Assembly: GCF_900169175.1 (NCBI RefSeq)
Contig: NZ_FXZM01000005.1
Coordinates: 62,001-126,000 of the forward strand
DNA: 64,000 nt
Direction of reading: 5' to 3'
Source: Brevibacterium jeotgali
Lineage (GTDB): Bacteria; Actinomycetota; Actinomycetes; Actinomycetales; Brevibacteriaceae
The notes beneath the pieces were generated by a model, which ran no database searches, was not told the DNA's origin, and was given only the letters and a program-made list of their open reading frames with translations. Positions 1 through 8,390 of this stretch are shown here, piece after piece; position 1 is the first letter of the stretch; every line of letters begins with the position of its first letter. The position numbers and the translations under genes were made by a program.

Positions 1-305
1 CGAACGCACTCCTCCAGGAGACGCATGCCCTGCCGCAGCTGCAGCGCCACGACGGGTGGGGCTGGCACCTCCACGCCGTGCCGAACGAGGCGGGGATCGC
101 CGTCCGCACGGCCGCGGACATCGCGATCGCCCTGGCGGACGCAGTGATCGACGAAGAGGTCTCCCGCATCGGCCGCTGCGCAGCCGATGACTGCGGCGCC
201 CTCTTCGTGGACCTGTCGCGCAATCGGTCCAAGAGGTTCTGCGATCGCGGAAACTGCGCCAACCGCACCCACGTCGCCGCGTACCGCGCACGCCTCACGC
301 CGTAG
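1..305 (+). CDS. CGNR zinc-finger (ABATE-type) regulator, C-terminal part
   Basis: The gene runs in from the left edge. About 100 codons remain, open from base 3, and no start is visible. The family has an N-terminal ABATE domain and a C-terminal zinc finger, and its members are predicted transcriptional regulators. The visible part has a short HLHAVPNE segment followed by the finger, with Cys pairs in CAADDC and in FCDRGNC, then the basic tail ANRTHVAAYRAR. All four cysteines are present, but the signature CGNR reads CANR. It ends 84 bp before the next gene, which has its own promoter-like -10, so the two are probably not one operon. Target genes cannot be inferred. Confidence 0.75.
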   Translation, partial: NALLQETHALPQLQRHDGWGWHLHAVPNEAGIAVRTAADIAIALADAVIDEEVSRIGRCAADDCGALFVDLSRNRSKRFCDRGNCANRTHVAAYRARLTP

Positions 306-377
306 CGGCGACCGCCCCCACAGCGCGAAGAGCGCTCCGGATCCTCCGCCCCCACACCCATCCCGCACTCCGATCGC

Positions 378-383
378 TACGCT
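378..383 (+). promoter_or_regulatory. -10 box (TACGCT) of a probable leaderless gene
   Basis: TACGCT fits the actinobacterial TANNNT -10. Six bases separate it from the ATG at 390, so transcription would start at the start codon. No Shine-Dalgarno sequence precedes this ATG. Confidence 0.45.
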
Positions 384-389
384 GGACCC

Positions 390-2006
390 ATGTCACCCCT
401 GGGATTCGCAGCACTGCCGGCCATCCTCACCGTCGCAGGAGTGGTGCTCGCACTGACGATCAGCCCGTGGTGGTGGATCCTCGCAGCAGCGGGCGTCGCA
501 CTGGTCGTCGTCGCGATCGTCGACTACACGCAGGCGCAGAACTCGATCCTCAGGAACTTCCCGCTGCTGGGCCACGGCCGCTTCATGCTCGAGGAGCTGC
601 GGCCGATGATCCAGCAGTACTTCATCGAGCGGAACTGGGACGGCAAGCCGTTCGATCGCGACGCCCGCGCGCTGGTCTACGACCGCGCAGACGGGAAGAC
701 ATCGGTCAAGAGCTTCGGCACGGAGCTCGAGGTCCGCCAGCCCGGCTACGAATACCTCACTCACGCCACCCTCCCCGCGCCCGCCGCCTCGAGCGAGCAC
801 CGCGTGACGATCGGGGGCCCACAGTGCTCGCAGCCCTATGACGCCAGCCTCTTCAACATCTCCGCCATGAGCTACGGGTCGCTGTCCGTGAACGCGGTCC
901 GCGCGATGAGCCACGGCGCCGCGAAGGGCGGCTTCCTCCACGAATCCGGAGAGGGCGGCCTCACCTCCTACCACCTGGACAGCGGGGCGGACATCCTCTG
1001 GGAGTTCGGCAGCGGCTACTTCGGATGCCGCACCCCTGAAGGCGACTTCTCCCCGGAGGAGTTCCGGAAGAAGGCCCTCCACCCCCACGTGAAGATGATC
1101 AACGTGAAGCTGTCACAGGGCGCCAAACCGGGCCTCGGCGGCGTCCTCCCCGCACCCAAGGTGACAGAGGAGATCGCACTGATCCGCGGAGTCCCCGCCT
1201 TCCAGGACTGCGTCTCGCCCCCGGGCCATACTGCGTTCTCCACGCCGCGACAGCTCATGGAGTTCATCGGCCGACTGCGGGAGCTGTCCGACGGCAAGCC
1301 CGTGGGCTTCAAGCTGTGCATCGGCACACGGGTGGACGTCCTCGCGATGTGCAAGGCGATGCACGAGACCGGCATCCGCCCGGACTTCATCATCGTCGAC
1401 GGGTCCGAGGGCGGCACCGGGGCCGCCCCGCTCGAATACCAGGACCACATGGGCACACCGCTGATCGAGGGGCTGCACATCCTGCACAACGCGCTCGTGG
1501 GCGCGGGACTGCGCGACGGGATCAGGATCGGCGCCGCGGGCAAGATCGCCAGCGGCCACGACGTGGTGCGCAGGCTCATCCAGGGGGCTGACTTCTGCAT
1601 GTCGGCGCGCGCGATGATGATGGCGGTCGGCTGCATCCAGGCGCAGAAGTGCCACACGGACCACTGCCCCACCGGCGTCGCGACGCAGAATCCCCGCTTC
1701 TACCGCGGCCTCGATCCGGTGTCCAAGGGCGAGCGCGTCTACCGCTTCCACCGAGCGACGATCACGGAAGTCGCACAGATGATCGCGACGCTCGGCGCCC
1801 ATGGCCCGCAGGACCTGTCACCGACGATGCTGCGGAGGCGGATCTCACAGACGGAGGTCGTCTCCTACGCCTCCCTCTACAACTGGCTCGAGCCCGATCA
1901 GCTCCTCACCGACCCTCCGCGCGGATGGGCGGGCGACTGGGAGCGCGCGGACGCGGACAGCTTCGGTGCCACCCCAGAGCCCGTCACACCGACGGGCTTC
2001 ATGTGA
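390..2006 (+). CDS. Membrane-anchored FMN-binding glutamate synthase-family oxidoreductase
   Basis: 538 aa. Residues ~5-45 form one or two hydrophobic segments (LTISPWWWILAAAGVAL). The rest is a glutamate synthase FMN-binding barrel, with ISAMSYGSLS near the start of the barrel, IIVDGSEGGTGAAP at the active-site region and GKIASGHD as a phosphate-binding loop. Cys415, Cys421 and Cys426 are spaced like the 3Fe-4S ligands of GltB. The glutaminase domain of real glutamate synthase is missing, as is usual for these stand-alone membrane-linked proteins. Their electron acceptor and substrate are not established, so the name is a family name rather than a function. It is a single gene with its own leaderless-type promoter. 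Confidence 0.85.
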   Translation: MSPLGFAALPAILTVAGVVLALTISPWWWILAAAGVALVVVAIVDYTQAQNSILRNFPLLGHGRFMLEELRPMIQQYFIERNWDGKPFDRDARALVYDRADGKTSVKSFGTELEVRQPGYEYLTHATLPAPAASSEHRVTIGGPQCSQPYDASLFNISAMSYGSLSVNAVRAMSHGAAKGGFLHESGEGGLTSYHLDSGADILWEFGSGYFGCRTPEGDFSPEEFRKKALHPHVKMINVKLSQGAKPGLGGVLPAPKVTEEIALIRGVPAFQDCVSPPGHTAFSTPRQLMEFIGRLRELSDGKPVGFKLCIGTRVDVLAMCKAMHETGIRPDFIIVDGSEGGTGAAPLEYQDHMGTPLIEGLHILHNALVGAGLRDGIRIGAAGKIASGHDVVRRLIQGADFCMSARAMMMAVGCIQAQKCHTDHCPTGVATQNPRFYRGLDPVSKGERVYRFHRATITEVAQMIATLGAHGPQDLSPTMLRRRISQTEVVSYASLYNWLEPDQLLTDPPRGWAGDWERADADSFGATPEPVTPTGFM

Positions 2007-2022
2007 AGAAGCGCACACTCGC

Positions 2023-2040
2023 ATCCAGCTTGGATCCAGC
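2023..2040 (+). promoter_or_regulatory. Direct repeat ATCCAGC-N4-ATCCAGC, probable response-regulator operator
   Basis: Two identical 7-mers (2023-2029 and 2034-2040) are separated by TTGG, giving an 11-bp period on one DNA face. OmpR/PhoB-type dimers bind this architecture; the mycobacterial PhoP box is also a 7-bp repeat with a 4-bp gap. It lies 33-50 bp before the start codon of the PhoP-like regulator, so autoregulation is the likely role. Confidence 0.5.
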
Positions 2041-2060
2041 CGACTCCCAGACTCGGTCGT

Positions 2061-2066
2061 CACACT
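2061..2066 (+). promoter_or_regulatory. Weak -10-like CACACT before the phoP-like gene
   Basis: CACACT keeps the second A and last T of TANNNT and lies six bases before the ATG at 2073, the leaderless spacing seen elsewhere here. No clear Shine-Dalgarno precedes this ATG. If used, the direct repeat at 2023-2040 would sit at about -50 to -33. Confidence 0.3.
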
Positions 2067-2072
2067 GAAGAC

Positions 2073-2837
2073 ATGAAGAGCCCACAGCAGAACGCACACG
2101 CAGACATCGAGGCAACACTCCTTGTCGTCGACGATGAACCGAACATCCGCGAACTCCTGTCCACCAGCCTCCGCTTCGCCGGTTTCGACGTGCTCTCCGC
2201 AGCGAACGGCACCGACGCCCTGCGCATAGCCGAGCAGAAGGAGCCGGACCTGCTGGTCCTCGACGTCATGCTTCCCGACATGGACGGGTTCGCCGTGACG
2301 CGCCGCCTCCGCCAGGCGGGCAAGCACATCCCCGTCGTGTTCCTCACGGCCCGCGACGACACCTCCGACAAGATCACCGGACTCACGGTGGGCGGCGACG
2401 ACTACGTCACGAAGCCGTTCAGCCTCGAAGAGGTCGTCGCCCGCATCCGCGCCGTCCTCCGCCGCACCCACAGCGCAGAGGACGAGGAGACGGCCGTCAT
2501 CGAGGTCAGCGAACTCGAACTCGACGACGACACCCACGAGGTGCGTCGCGGCGGCATCCTGATCGACCTGTCTCCGACGGAGTTCAAGCTGCTCCGCTAC
2601 CTCATGCTCAATGCCAACCGCGTGCTGTCGAAGTCGCAGATCCTCGACCACGTGTGGGAATACGACTTCGGAGGCGACACCGGCATCGTCGAGTCCTACA
2701 TCTCGTACCTGCGCCGCAAGATCGACGTCGCGCCCACATCGGATGAGGCGGGCAACCCGATCGACGTCGAGTGGACGCCGATGATCCAGACCAAGCGCGG
2801 CGTCGGCTACATGCTGCGCACTCCGGACTCCAAGTGA
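2073..2837 (+). CDS. OmpR/PhoP-family response regulator
   Basis: 254 aa. The receiver domain (~15-130) has acidic residues Asp20/Asp21, phospho-acceptor Asp64 in LLVLDVMLPDMDGF and the conserved Lys in DYVTKPF. A winged-helix DNA-binding domain follows (~145-250), ending in TKRGVGYMLR. Sequence such as GGDDYVTKPFSLEEVVAR and SPTEFKLLRY is close to mycobacterial PhoP. The downstream order regulator-kinase-HtrA, however, resembles mprA-mprB-pepD. It is therefore best called PhoP-like, and orthology is open. The kinase gene starts 28 bp downstream. An 11-bp-period direct repeat upstream suggests that it controls its own operon. Confidence 0.92.
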   Translation: MKSPQQNAHADIEATLLVVDDEPNIRELLSTSLRFAGFDVLSAANGTDALRIAEQKEPDLLVLDVMLPDMDGFAVTRRLRQAGKHIPVVFLTARDDTSDKITGLTVGGDDYVTKPFSLEEVVARIRAVLRRTHSAEDEETAVIEVSELELDDDTHEVRRGGILIDLSPTEFKLLRYLMLNANRVLSKSQILDHVWEYDFGGDTGIVESYISYLRRKIDVAPTSDEAGNPIDVEWTPMIQTKRGVGYMLRTPDSK

Positions 2838-2865
2838 TCACTGCTCTTCGCGAGCTCCCTGTCAC

Positions 2866-4794
2866 GTGACCAGACACACCAAGCGCCGACGTCGGGTGAT
2901 CTGGGAGGAGTGGTCGCTCACTGCGAAGCTCCTCACGATCATGATGACGCTCATGCTCGTCGTGCTGACCGGCACGAGCGCATGGGTGCTCGAGAACCTC
3001 CGGTCGAGCCTCATCGAGCGCACGGACGCCCAGCTCATCCAGGCGTCGGAGGCACTCGCGATCCAGGCGGCGGAGACCGTCCTCACGCCCTCTCCGCTGG
3101 CCAGCTCCGAAGACCGGTCCCCCACGGAGGACTCGCTGCGTCAGCTGCTGCCCGGAACGTACTACGTGCAGTTCTACGACGGCGAGGGCAGCGAGGTCTA
3201 CAGCCCCGTCGCCCCGATCGACGGGAACGAACCGCAGCTCCCGGTCATCGACGAGCAGACCGTCTCGACGATGCAGGGCGCACCCTTCACCACGGACGGC
3301 TCGGAGTCCCAGTGGCGCGTCCGCGCCCTGCGCGTGGAGAACTCGCAGCTGCTCGTCGCGATCGCCGTCCCGTTCGACCAGGACATCGACGCGGTCGGCG
3401 AGCGCGCCCGCAACACCGTGCTGGGGATCGGCATGCTCGCCCTCGCCCTGGTCGCCGGCGTGGGCTACTTCGCGATCACCAACACCTTCCGCCCACTGCA
3501 CGACATCGAGAACACGGCGTCGAAGATCGCCGCCGGCGACCTCTCCCAACGCGTGTCGACGTACCCGTCGAACACAGAGCTCGGCAGGCTCTCCGCGGCG
3601 CTCAACACGATGCTCGGCCATATCGAGGATTCCTTCGACGGCCGCAAGCAGTCGGAGAAGCGCATCCGGCAGTTCGTGTCCGACGCCTCCCACGAGCTGC
3701 GCACCCCGCTCGTGACCATCCGCGGGTACGCGGAGCTGTACCGACAGGGCGCGATCACGGACCCGGACCAGGTCGGGCAGGCGATGGAGCGCATGGAGTC
3801 CGAGGCGAAGCGGATGACCGTGCTCGTCGAGGACCTCGTGCAGCTGGCGCGACTGGACGAGCGCCGTCCCACGGAGATCGGTCCGGTCGACATGACGCGG
3901 CTGGTCCGCGACGGCGCCGCGGATGCACTCGCCCAGGCCCCGGACCGCGACATCAGCCTCATCGGACTCGACGGCGAGGATGCCCCGCAGACACCGATGG
4001 TCCTGGGGTCTGAAGCTCGCCTCCGACAGGTCATCGTGAACCTGGCGGGCAATGCCGTGAGGCACACGACGGAGGGCACCGAGATCGAGTTCGCAGTGGG
4101 CGTCGTCGATGTGCCCCACCAGCCTCAGATGCCACAGGCACCGGCGGACGCGCGCCGTCCGGAGGCACGGAAGAGGGGGCTCCCCGTCCCGAACTTCCTG
4201 CGCCTCACCGCCCCGTGGGGCCAGAAGCCCCCCGCCGAGGCCCCGCAGCAGGACGCCCCCTGGCCGGCCCAGTCCGCGAAGTCGGCTCCGACAGGTCCGC
4301 ACGGACCCCACGCGGACGAGGGTCCGGCTGCGGGCGGGAGCACCCGCACCGACGGAAGCACCGCCTCGGCGTCGGTGCCGCCCGGCGACGCGCCGTCGCA
4401 GACGATCCCGACCAGCGGCCTCACGCATTCGAGTCCCTTCGTCACGGGCCCGCTGGAATTGGGCGAGGACCTGTCCGGTTTCCCCTACGGTCGCGTTCGG
4501 TTCGAACTGCGCGACCACGGCGAGGGCATCGCCCCCGACCAGGTCGCGCGGATCTTCGAGCGGTTCTACCGGCTCGATTCCTCGCGCGGACGCGACACGG
4601 GGGGATCCGGGCTGGGGCTGTCGATCGTCAAGGCGATCGTCGACTCCCACTCCGGTGCGATATCCGTCCACCCCACCCCCGGCGGCGGCGCGACATTCCG
4701 CGTCGACATGCCGATCCCCGGCCCTGACTCGGTCCGCCGACAGGCCAACCGGGCCCCTTCCCAGGCCACACCCCGAAAGGACGACATCCCATGA
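2866..4794 (+). CDS. Sensor histidine kinase with a long insertion in its ATPase domain
   Basis: 642 aa, GTG start. TM1 is ~21-43, an external sensor region spans ~44-183, and TM2 is ~184-206. HAMP follows, then a dimerisation/phosphoacceptor domain with His276 in SHELRTPL. The ATP-binding domain has the N box (Asn396 in GNAVRH), the G1 box (DHGEGI, Asp550) and the G2 box (GGSGLGLSIVK). N and G1 boxes are normally about 35-40 residues apart; here they are ~154 apart. The extra ~115 residues (about 415-535) are rich in Pro, Ala, Gly and Ser and look disordered. All catalytic motifs are kept, so the protein is probably active. It overlaps the protease gene by 4 bp. Confidence 0.9.
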   Translation: MTRHTKRRRRVIWEEWSLTAKLLTIMMTLMLVVLTGTSAWVLENLRSSLIERTDAQLIQASEALAIQAAETVLTPSPLASSEDRSPTEDSLRQLLPGTYYVQFYDGEGSEVYSPVAPIDGNEPQLPVIDEQTVSTMQGAPFTTDGSESQWRVRALRVENSQLLVAIAVPFDQDIDAVGERARNTVLGIGMLALALVAGVGYFAITNTFRPLHDIENTASKIAAGDLSQRVSTYPSNTELGRLSAALNTMLGHIEDSFDGRKQSEKRIRQFVSDASHELRTPLVTIRGYAELYRQGAITDPDQVGQAMERMESEAKRMTVLVEDLVQLARLDERRPTEIGPVDMTRLVRDGAADALAQAPDRDISLIGLDGEDAPQTPMVLGSEARLRQVIVNLAGNAVRHTTEGTEIEFAVGVVDVPHQPQMPQAPADARRPEARKRGLPVPNFLRLTAPWGQKPPAEAPQQDAPWPAQSAKSAPTGPHGPHADEGPAAGGSTRTDGSTASASVPPGDAPSQTIPTSGLTHSSPFVTGPLELGEDLSGFPYGRVRFELRDHGEGIAPDQVARIFERFYRLDSSRGRDTGGSGLGLSIVKAIVDSHSGAISVHPTPGGGATFRVDMPIPGPDSVRRQANRAPSQATPRKDDIP

Positions 4795-6503
4795 GTCAGC
4801 CCACGGACCCCGCGCGCCCCTCCGTCCCGCGCGATCCGAGCGCGCAGACGCCGCCGCCGGGTCGTCGGGTGAGCGACTCACGGCATACGTTCCCGGCGGA
4901 CGCCCCCGCGCCGCCGTCTGCTCCTCCGCCGGCCGCGCCCCCGATGGGGAGCGGTGCCGCCGCGGGCGGCCCGCAGACTCAGCGCTCACCCCTCGTGCCG
5001 CAGATCGGCTCGCCGGCCGGCGACAGGGCCGGTGGCAGCGCGCAGAATCCGTACGGTGCTGCAGGCGCGCGCTACTCCTCGGAGACTCCTCCCCCGGCCG
5101 CCGGGCTGGCGACCGGAGCGATCCCGCGTGTGAACCCTGCACAGAGCGGCGGGGGGCAGAGCAGCGGCAGCGGTGAGCAGAGCAGTGCACAGTACGGCCC
5201 GGCACAGCCGCAGGCAGGTGCACCAGGAATGCAGCAGCCGGGTCAGGCTGGGCCTGGCGATCACCTGGGGCACGGAGCGCACGCTCCGGCGACGGGACCG
5301 ATCCCCCACTCCGCGCACACCGGCCAGATGCCTCCGGGCGGACCCGACCAGCGCGCGTCGACGACCCGCCGCCGAGGCCCCGGCTGGGGCGCGCTCATCG
5401 CGGCCGCCGTCGCTGCGGCCGTCGTGGGCGGCGCACTCGGCGGAGGGGGCGCGTGGCTCCTGTCCGACGATGCGTCACCGGTCGCCTCCCAGCCCTCGGA
5501 GAACTCGCCGCAGCAGTCGGACCGCTCGATCAGCCAGTCGACGGAGACGCCCGACTGGGCGCAGATCGCCGACCAGACCGCCCCCGGGGTCACCGCGATC
5601 CAGGTGGGCGTGGACGGCGAGGTGGCGGGCCTCGGCTCCGGGTTCGTCTACGACGACCAGGGCCACGTCATCACGAACAACCACGTCGTGGCGCCCGCCG
5701 ACACAGAGGGCGGCCAGGTGGAGGTCGTCATGACCGACGGCTCGATGATCAGTGCCGCGATCGTGGGGCGCGACCCGCAGACGGACGTGGCGGTCCTCGA
5801 ACTCGAGACCATCCCGGACGACCTCACACCGCTGCCCGTCGGATCGTCCACGGACATGTTCGTGGGCGACCCGGTGATGGCGCTCGGCAATCCCCTGGGC
5901 CTCGCGGACAGTGTGACGACGGGCATCGTGTCCGCGCTCGATCGGCCCGTCTCCACGGAGAACATCGGCGATGTGAGCGAGCAGGAGATGGCGATGACGA
6001 TCACCAACGCCATCCAGACCGATGCAGCCATCAACCCGGGCAACTCCGGCGGGCCGCTGGTCAACGGCAACGGTGAGGTCATCGGCGTCAACTCCTCCGC
6101 CGCCACTCTCTCCGACCCGTCATCCAGCGAGGCGCAGAGCGGTTCGATCGGCATCGGATTCGCCATCACCATCGAGCAGGCCACGAACATCGCCGACCAG
6201 CTCATCCAGACCGGTGAGGCGAGGCACCCGTTCCTCGGTGTGACGATGGTGAACTCCACCGTCGACGCCCAGGGCGTCACCCGGGGGTCCGCCCGGGTCG
6301 AGACGGTGGAGGACGGCTCGCCGGCCGCAGCCGCCGGATTCGAAGAGGGCGACGAGATCATCGCGATGGGCGAGAAGCCGGTGAACAACGGAGTGTCCCT
6401 GCAGGCGCTGGTCCGGTCCACTCCAACCGGCGACCCCGTCGAGTTCACCGTCATCCGCGATGGCCAGGAGCAGACGCTGCAGGCGTCCCTCGCCGCGCAG
6501 TGA
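4791..6503 (+). CDS. HtrA/PepD-like membrane-anchored serine protease with PDZ domain
   Basis: 570 aa. A long Pro/Gly/Gln-rich cytoplasmic tail (~1-195) precedes one TM segment (~200-224). A trypsin-like domain follows outside the membrane, with catalytic His298 (NNHVV), Asp332 (TDVAVLEL) and Ser419 (GNSGGP). A PDZ domain occupies ~470-560 (GSPAAAAGFEEGDEI). The family degrades or refolds damaged envelope proteins. The start ATG overlaps the kinase stop (ATGA), so it is translationally coupled to the two-component system and probably belongs to its stress response. Mycobacterial pepD sits beside mprAB in the same way. Confidence 0.93.
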   Translation: MSQPTDPARPSVPRDPSAQTPPPGRRVSDSRHTFPADAPAPPSAPPPAAPPMGSGAAAGGPQTQRSPLVPQIGSPAGDRAGGSAQNPYGAAGARYSSETPPPAAGLATGAIPRVNPAQSGGGQSSGSGEQSSAQYGPAQPQAGAPGMQQPGQAGPGDHLGHGAHAPATGPIPHSAHTGQMPPGGPDQRASTTRRRGPGWGALIAAAVAAAVVGGALGGGGAWLLSDDASPVASQPSENSPQQSDRSISQSTETPDWAQIADQTAPGVTAIQVGVDGEVAGLGSGFVYDDQGHVITNNHVVAPADTEGGQVEVVMTDGSMISAAIVGRDPQTDVAVLELETIPDDLTPLPVGSSTDMFVGDPVMALGNPLGLADSVTTGIVSALDRPVSTENIGDVSEQEMAMTITNAIQTDAAINPGNSGGPLVNGNGEVIGVNSSAATLSDPSSSEAQSGSIGIGFAITIEQATNIADQLIQTGEARHPFLGVTMVNSTVDAQGVTRGSARVETVEDGSPAAAAGFEEGDEIIAMGEKPVNNGVSLQALVRSTPTGDPVEFTVIRDGQEQTLQASLAAQ

Positions 6504-6519
6504 TGCGATGACGCGGTGG

Positions 6520-6550
6520 GTGACGTGCGGAGTCGGCCCCCGCGCGTCAC
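6520..6550 (+). terminator. Terminator-like hairpin after the protease gene
   Basis: An 11-bp stem (6520-6530 with 6540-6550, including one G-U pair) has a 9-base loop. There is no T tract, which is common in high-GC actinobacteria. It lies 17 bp after the protease stop codon. Confidence 0.5.
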
Positions 6551-6746
6551 AGGGGCGACGCAGCACGGGACTGTGATGCGCACGCGTGCCCTGTGGATTC
6601 GCATGCGACGTCCACAGGTGTGGAGCATCCCTTCCTCTGCAGACAGCCGGCTCCCAGCATGGTCACGACGGCGACCGTCGCCGTGGACCCGACCGGCCCT
6701 GCGAACAGACTGCGGCCGGGAGGTGCCCTGTCCTCGAGGAGGCCCC

Positions 6747-7037
6747 ATGTCCCTGTTCCACGTCGACTCCGACCGGGTGCTCGCCACCGCGTCATCCGCC
6801 CAGACCAGGTCCGATGAGATCTCCACGAGCGTCGATGCGCTCATGCACGACCTCGCGTCGCTGGCGGACACCTGGCAGGGCACTGCGGCGTCGAGCTTCC
6901 AGGCGGCTGCGGAGGAATGGCGCAGTGTCCAGACGAGCGTCCATGACTCACTCCGCTCCATCAATGAAGCGCTCAGGATGGCCGGCCAGCAGTATCAGGA
7001 GGTCGAGGCGGCGAACACGCGGATGTTCTCACCCTGA
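6747..7037 (+). CDS. WXG100-family (ESAT-6-like) protein
   Basis: 96 aa. This is a helical hairpin with the WXG turn as WQG (in LADTWQGTAASSF) near residue 45, ending in a YQEVEAANTRMF helix. Length and layout match the WXG100 family, small dimeric proteins usually exported by type VII (ESX) systems. The ATG at 6747 is chosen because AGGAGG lies just upstream and the protein then has the standard family length. No partner WXG100 gene, EccC ATPase or other ESX gene is in the window, so it is an orphan here. It lies 124 bp before pspA on the same strand, and co-transcription is possible. The C-terminal helix lacks an obvious YxxxD/E export signal, although YQEVE is close. Confidence 0.8.
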   Translation: MSLFHVDSDRVLATASSAQTRSDEISTSVDALMHDLASLADTWQGTAASSFQAAAEEWRSVQTSVHDSLRSINEALRMAGQQYQEVEAANTRMFSP

Positions 7038-7161
7038 GTGGTGGACAGGCCGCAGAAATTGCCAGACACACCGACTAGTGTGGGGGCCAAGAAGCATACG
7101 CGCTTGCACGCGGCTCCTCCGTCGCGGAGTTGCGAGACGTCAGAACGGAGACCCCACGCAC

Positions 7162-7956
7162 ATGAGCATCTTCCAGCGCATCAAGACAATATTCGGTGCG
7201 AAGACGGACAAGGCCCTCGACCGGATGGAGGACCCGAACGAGACTCTCGACTACTCGTACAAGAAGCAGCTCGAACTCCTCCAGAAGGTGCGCCGCGGTG
7301 TCGCGGACGTCGCGACGAGCCGCAAACGGCTCGAACTGCAGATGGGACAGCTGGAGCAGCAGCAGAACAAGCTGAAGGGCCAGGCGCAGAAGGCGATGGA
7401 GGTCAGCCGCGAGGACCTCGCCCGCGAAGCGCTGAGCCGCCGGTCGGGCCTCACACAGCAGATCAGCGATCTGCAGGCGCAGCACCAGAACCTCGTGCAG
7501 GAGGAGCAGAAGCTCACCACGGCTTCCCAGCGACTGCAGGCGAAGGTCGATTCGTTCCGGACCCGCAAGGAGACCCTCAAGGCGACGTACAACGCTGCAG
7601 AGGCGCAGACGAAGATCGGCGAGGCCTTCAGCGGCATCTCCGAGGAGTTCGGCGACGTGGGCATGGCGATCCAGCGGGCGGAGGACAAGACCGCGAACCT
7701 GCAGGCGCGTGCGGGCGCGGTCGACGAGCTGCTCGCCTCCGGTGCGCTGGACGACCTGTCCGGCACTCCGCGGGACGACATCGGCTCACAGCTGGATTCG
7801 CTGTCCTCCGAACAGGACGTCGAGATCGAGCTGCAGCGGATGCGCGAAGCGCTCCCCGGCGGCTCCGCAGGGGGCCCGCGGGCCGCGCTCGAGGCGGAGG
7901 ACGCTGATGTCACCGAAGCAGGCGAGCAGACCGGCCGGGGAGGTGCGCAGGCATGA
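7162..7956 (+). CDS. pspA: PspA/IM30 family envelope-stress protein
   Basis: 264 aa. It begins MSIFQRIKTIFGAK, the amphipathic membrane-binding helix of PspA, and continues as long coiled coil (~25-200; for example QLEQQQNKLKGQAQKAM). An acidic, Gly-rich tail follows. PspA/IM30 proteins bind stressed inner membranes and limit proton leakage. The start at 7162 keeps the conserved N-terminus; longer upstream reading is out of keeping with the family. The stop overlaps the next gene (ATGA). Together with pspAA, htpX and pspAB downstream it forms the actinobacterial-type Psp set. Regulators known from other species (ClgR, PspC) are not seen in the window. Confidence 0.93.
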   Translation: MSIFQRIKTIFGAKTDKALDRMEDPNETLDYSYKKQLELLQKVRRGVADVATSRKRLELQMGQLEQQQNKLKGQAQKAMEVSREDLAREALSRRSGLTQQISDLQAQHQNLVQEEQKLTTASQRLQAKVDSFRTRKETLKATYNAAEAQTKIGEAFSGISEEFGDVGMAIQRAEDKTANLQARAGAVDELLASGALDDLSGTPRDDIGSQLDSLSSEQDVEIELQRMREALPGGSAGGPRAALEAEDADVTEAGEQTGRGGAQA

Positions 7957-8237
7957 TCATCCGCATCATGGGAGAAGGCCAGTTCGACCTGTCCGACGTC
8001 GAGCAGACCACTCTGCAGAGCTTCGACGACGAAGTGGAGCGGGCTGTTGAAGTGGGCGACGAGACCACGGTCCGCGACGCCCTGCACCGACTGCACGACT
8101 TCATCACCTCGAAGGGGGCGCCGGTGGCCGACGACTACCTCGGCGCGTCCGACGTCCTCGTCCCCGGCGAAGACGCGACGGTCGAGGAGATCCGAGAGAT
8201 GCTGAGCGGTGAGGGCTTCATCCCCAACGGAGTCTGA
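7953..8237 (+). CDS. pspAA: PspA-associated protein PspAA
   Basis: 94 aa. The N-terminus MIIRIMGEGQFDL and the end EEIREMLSGEGFIPNG match the PspAA family, a small domain almost always encoded beside pspA in actinobacteria and archaea. Its molecular role is not known; it is assumed to modulate PspA. The ATG overlaps the pspA stop by 4 bp, implying coupled translation. A stable hairpin follows 5 bp after the stop, so pspA-pspAA may form a separate transcript from htpX. Confidence 0.85.
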   Translation: MIIRIMGEGQFDLSDVEQTTLQSFDDEVERAVEVGDETTVRDALHRLHDFITSKGAPVADDYLGASDVLVPGEDATVEEIREMLSGEGFIPNGV

Positions 8238-8242
8238 CGGAC

Positions 8243-8274
8243 GCTGGGCCGAGCTCTTCGGAGCCCGGCCCAGC
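8243..8274 (+). terminator. UUCG-loop hairpin between pspAA and htpX
   Basis: Stem 8243-8256 pairs with 8261-8274 with one mismatch and closes on a TTCG tetraloop, an unusually stable RNA fold. It is placed as a terminator or a partial processing/attenuation site between the two halves of the psp cluster. Confidence 0.5.
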
Positions 8275-8390
8275 CGGTTCCGTCCGGCGGTCCCGCCGGA
8301 GTCGCCCGTCATCCGCGACCGGCAGCGGGACCACCGCCGCCCAGCACCCGCAGCAGAAGTTCTCACCGACACACGCGAAAGGAGCCGCTG

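Noticed and set aside
2608-5223. Very long minus-strand open frame (871 codons) and similar long antisense frames such as 7251-9302
   Set aside because: They lie opposite well-supported genes, are low-complexity in Arg/Gly/Ala, and show no family motif. High GC gives long antisense frames by chance.
7059-7081. TTGCCA ... TAGTGT as a pspA promoter
   Set aside because: The spacer is only 11 bases, too short for a normal -35/-10 pair.
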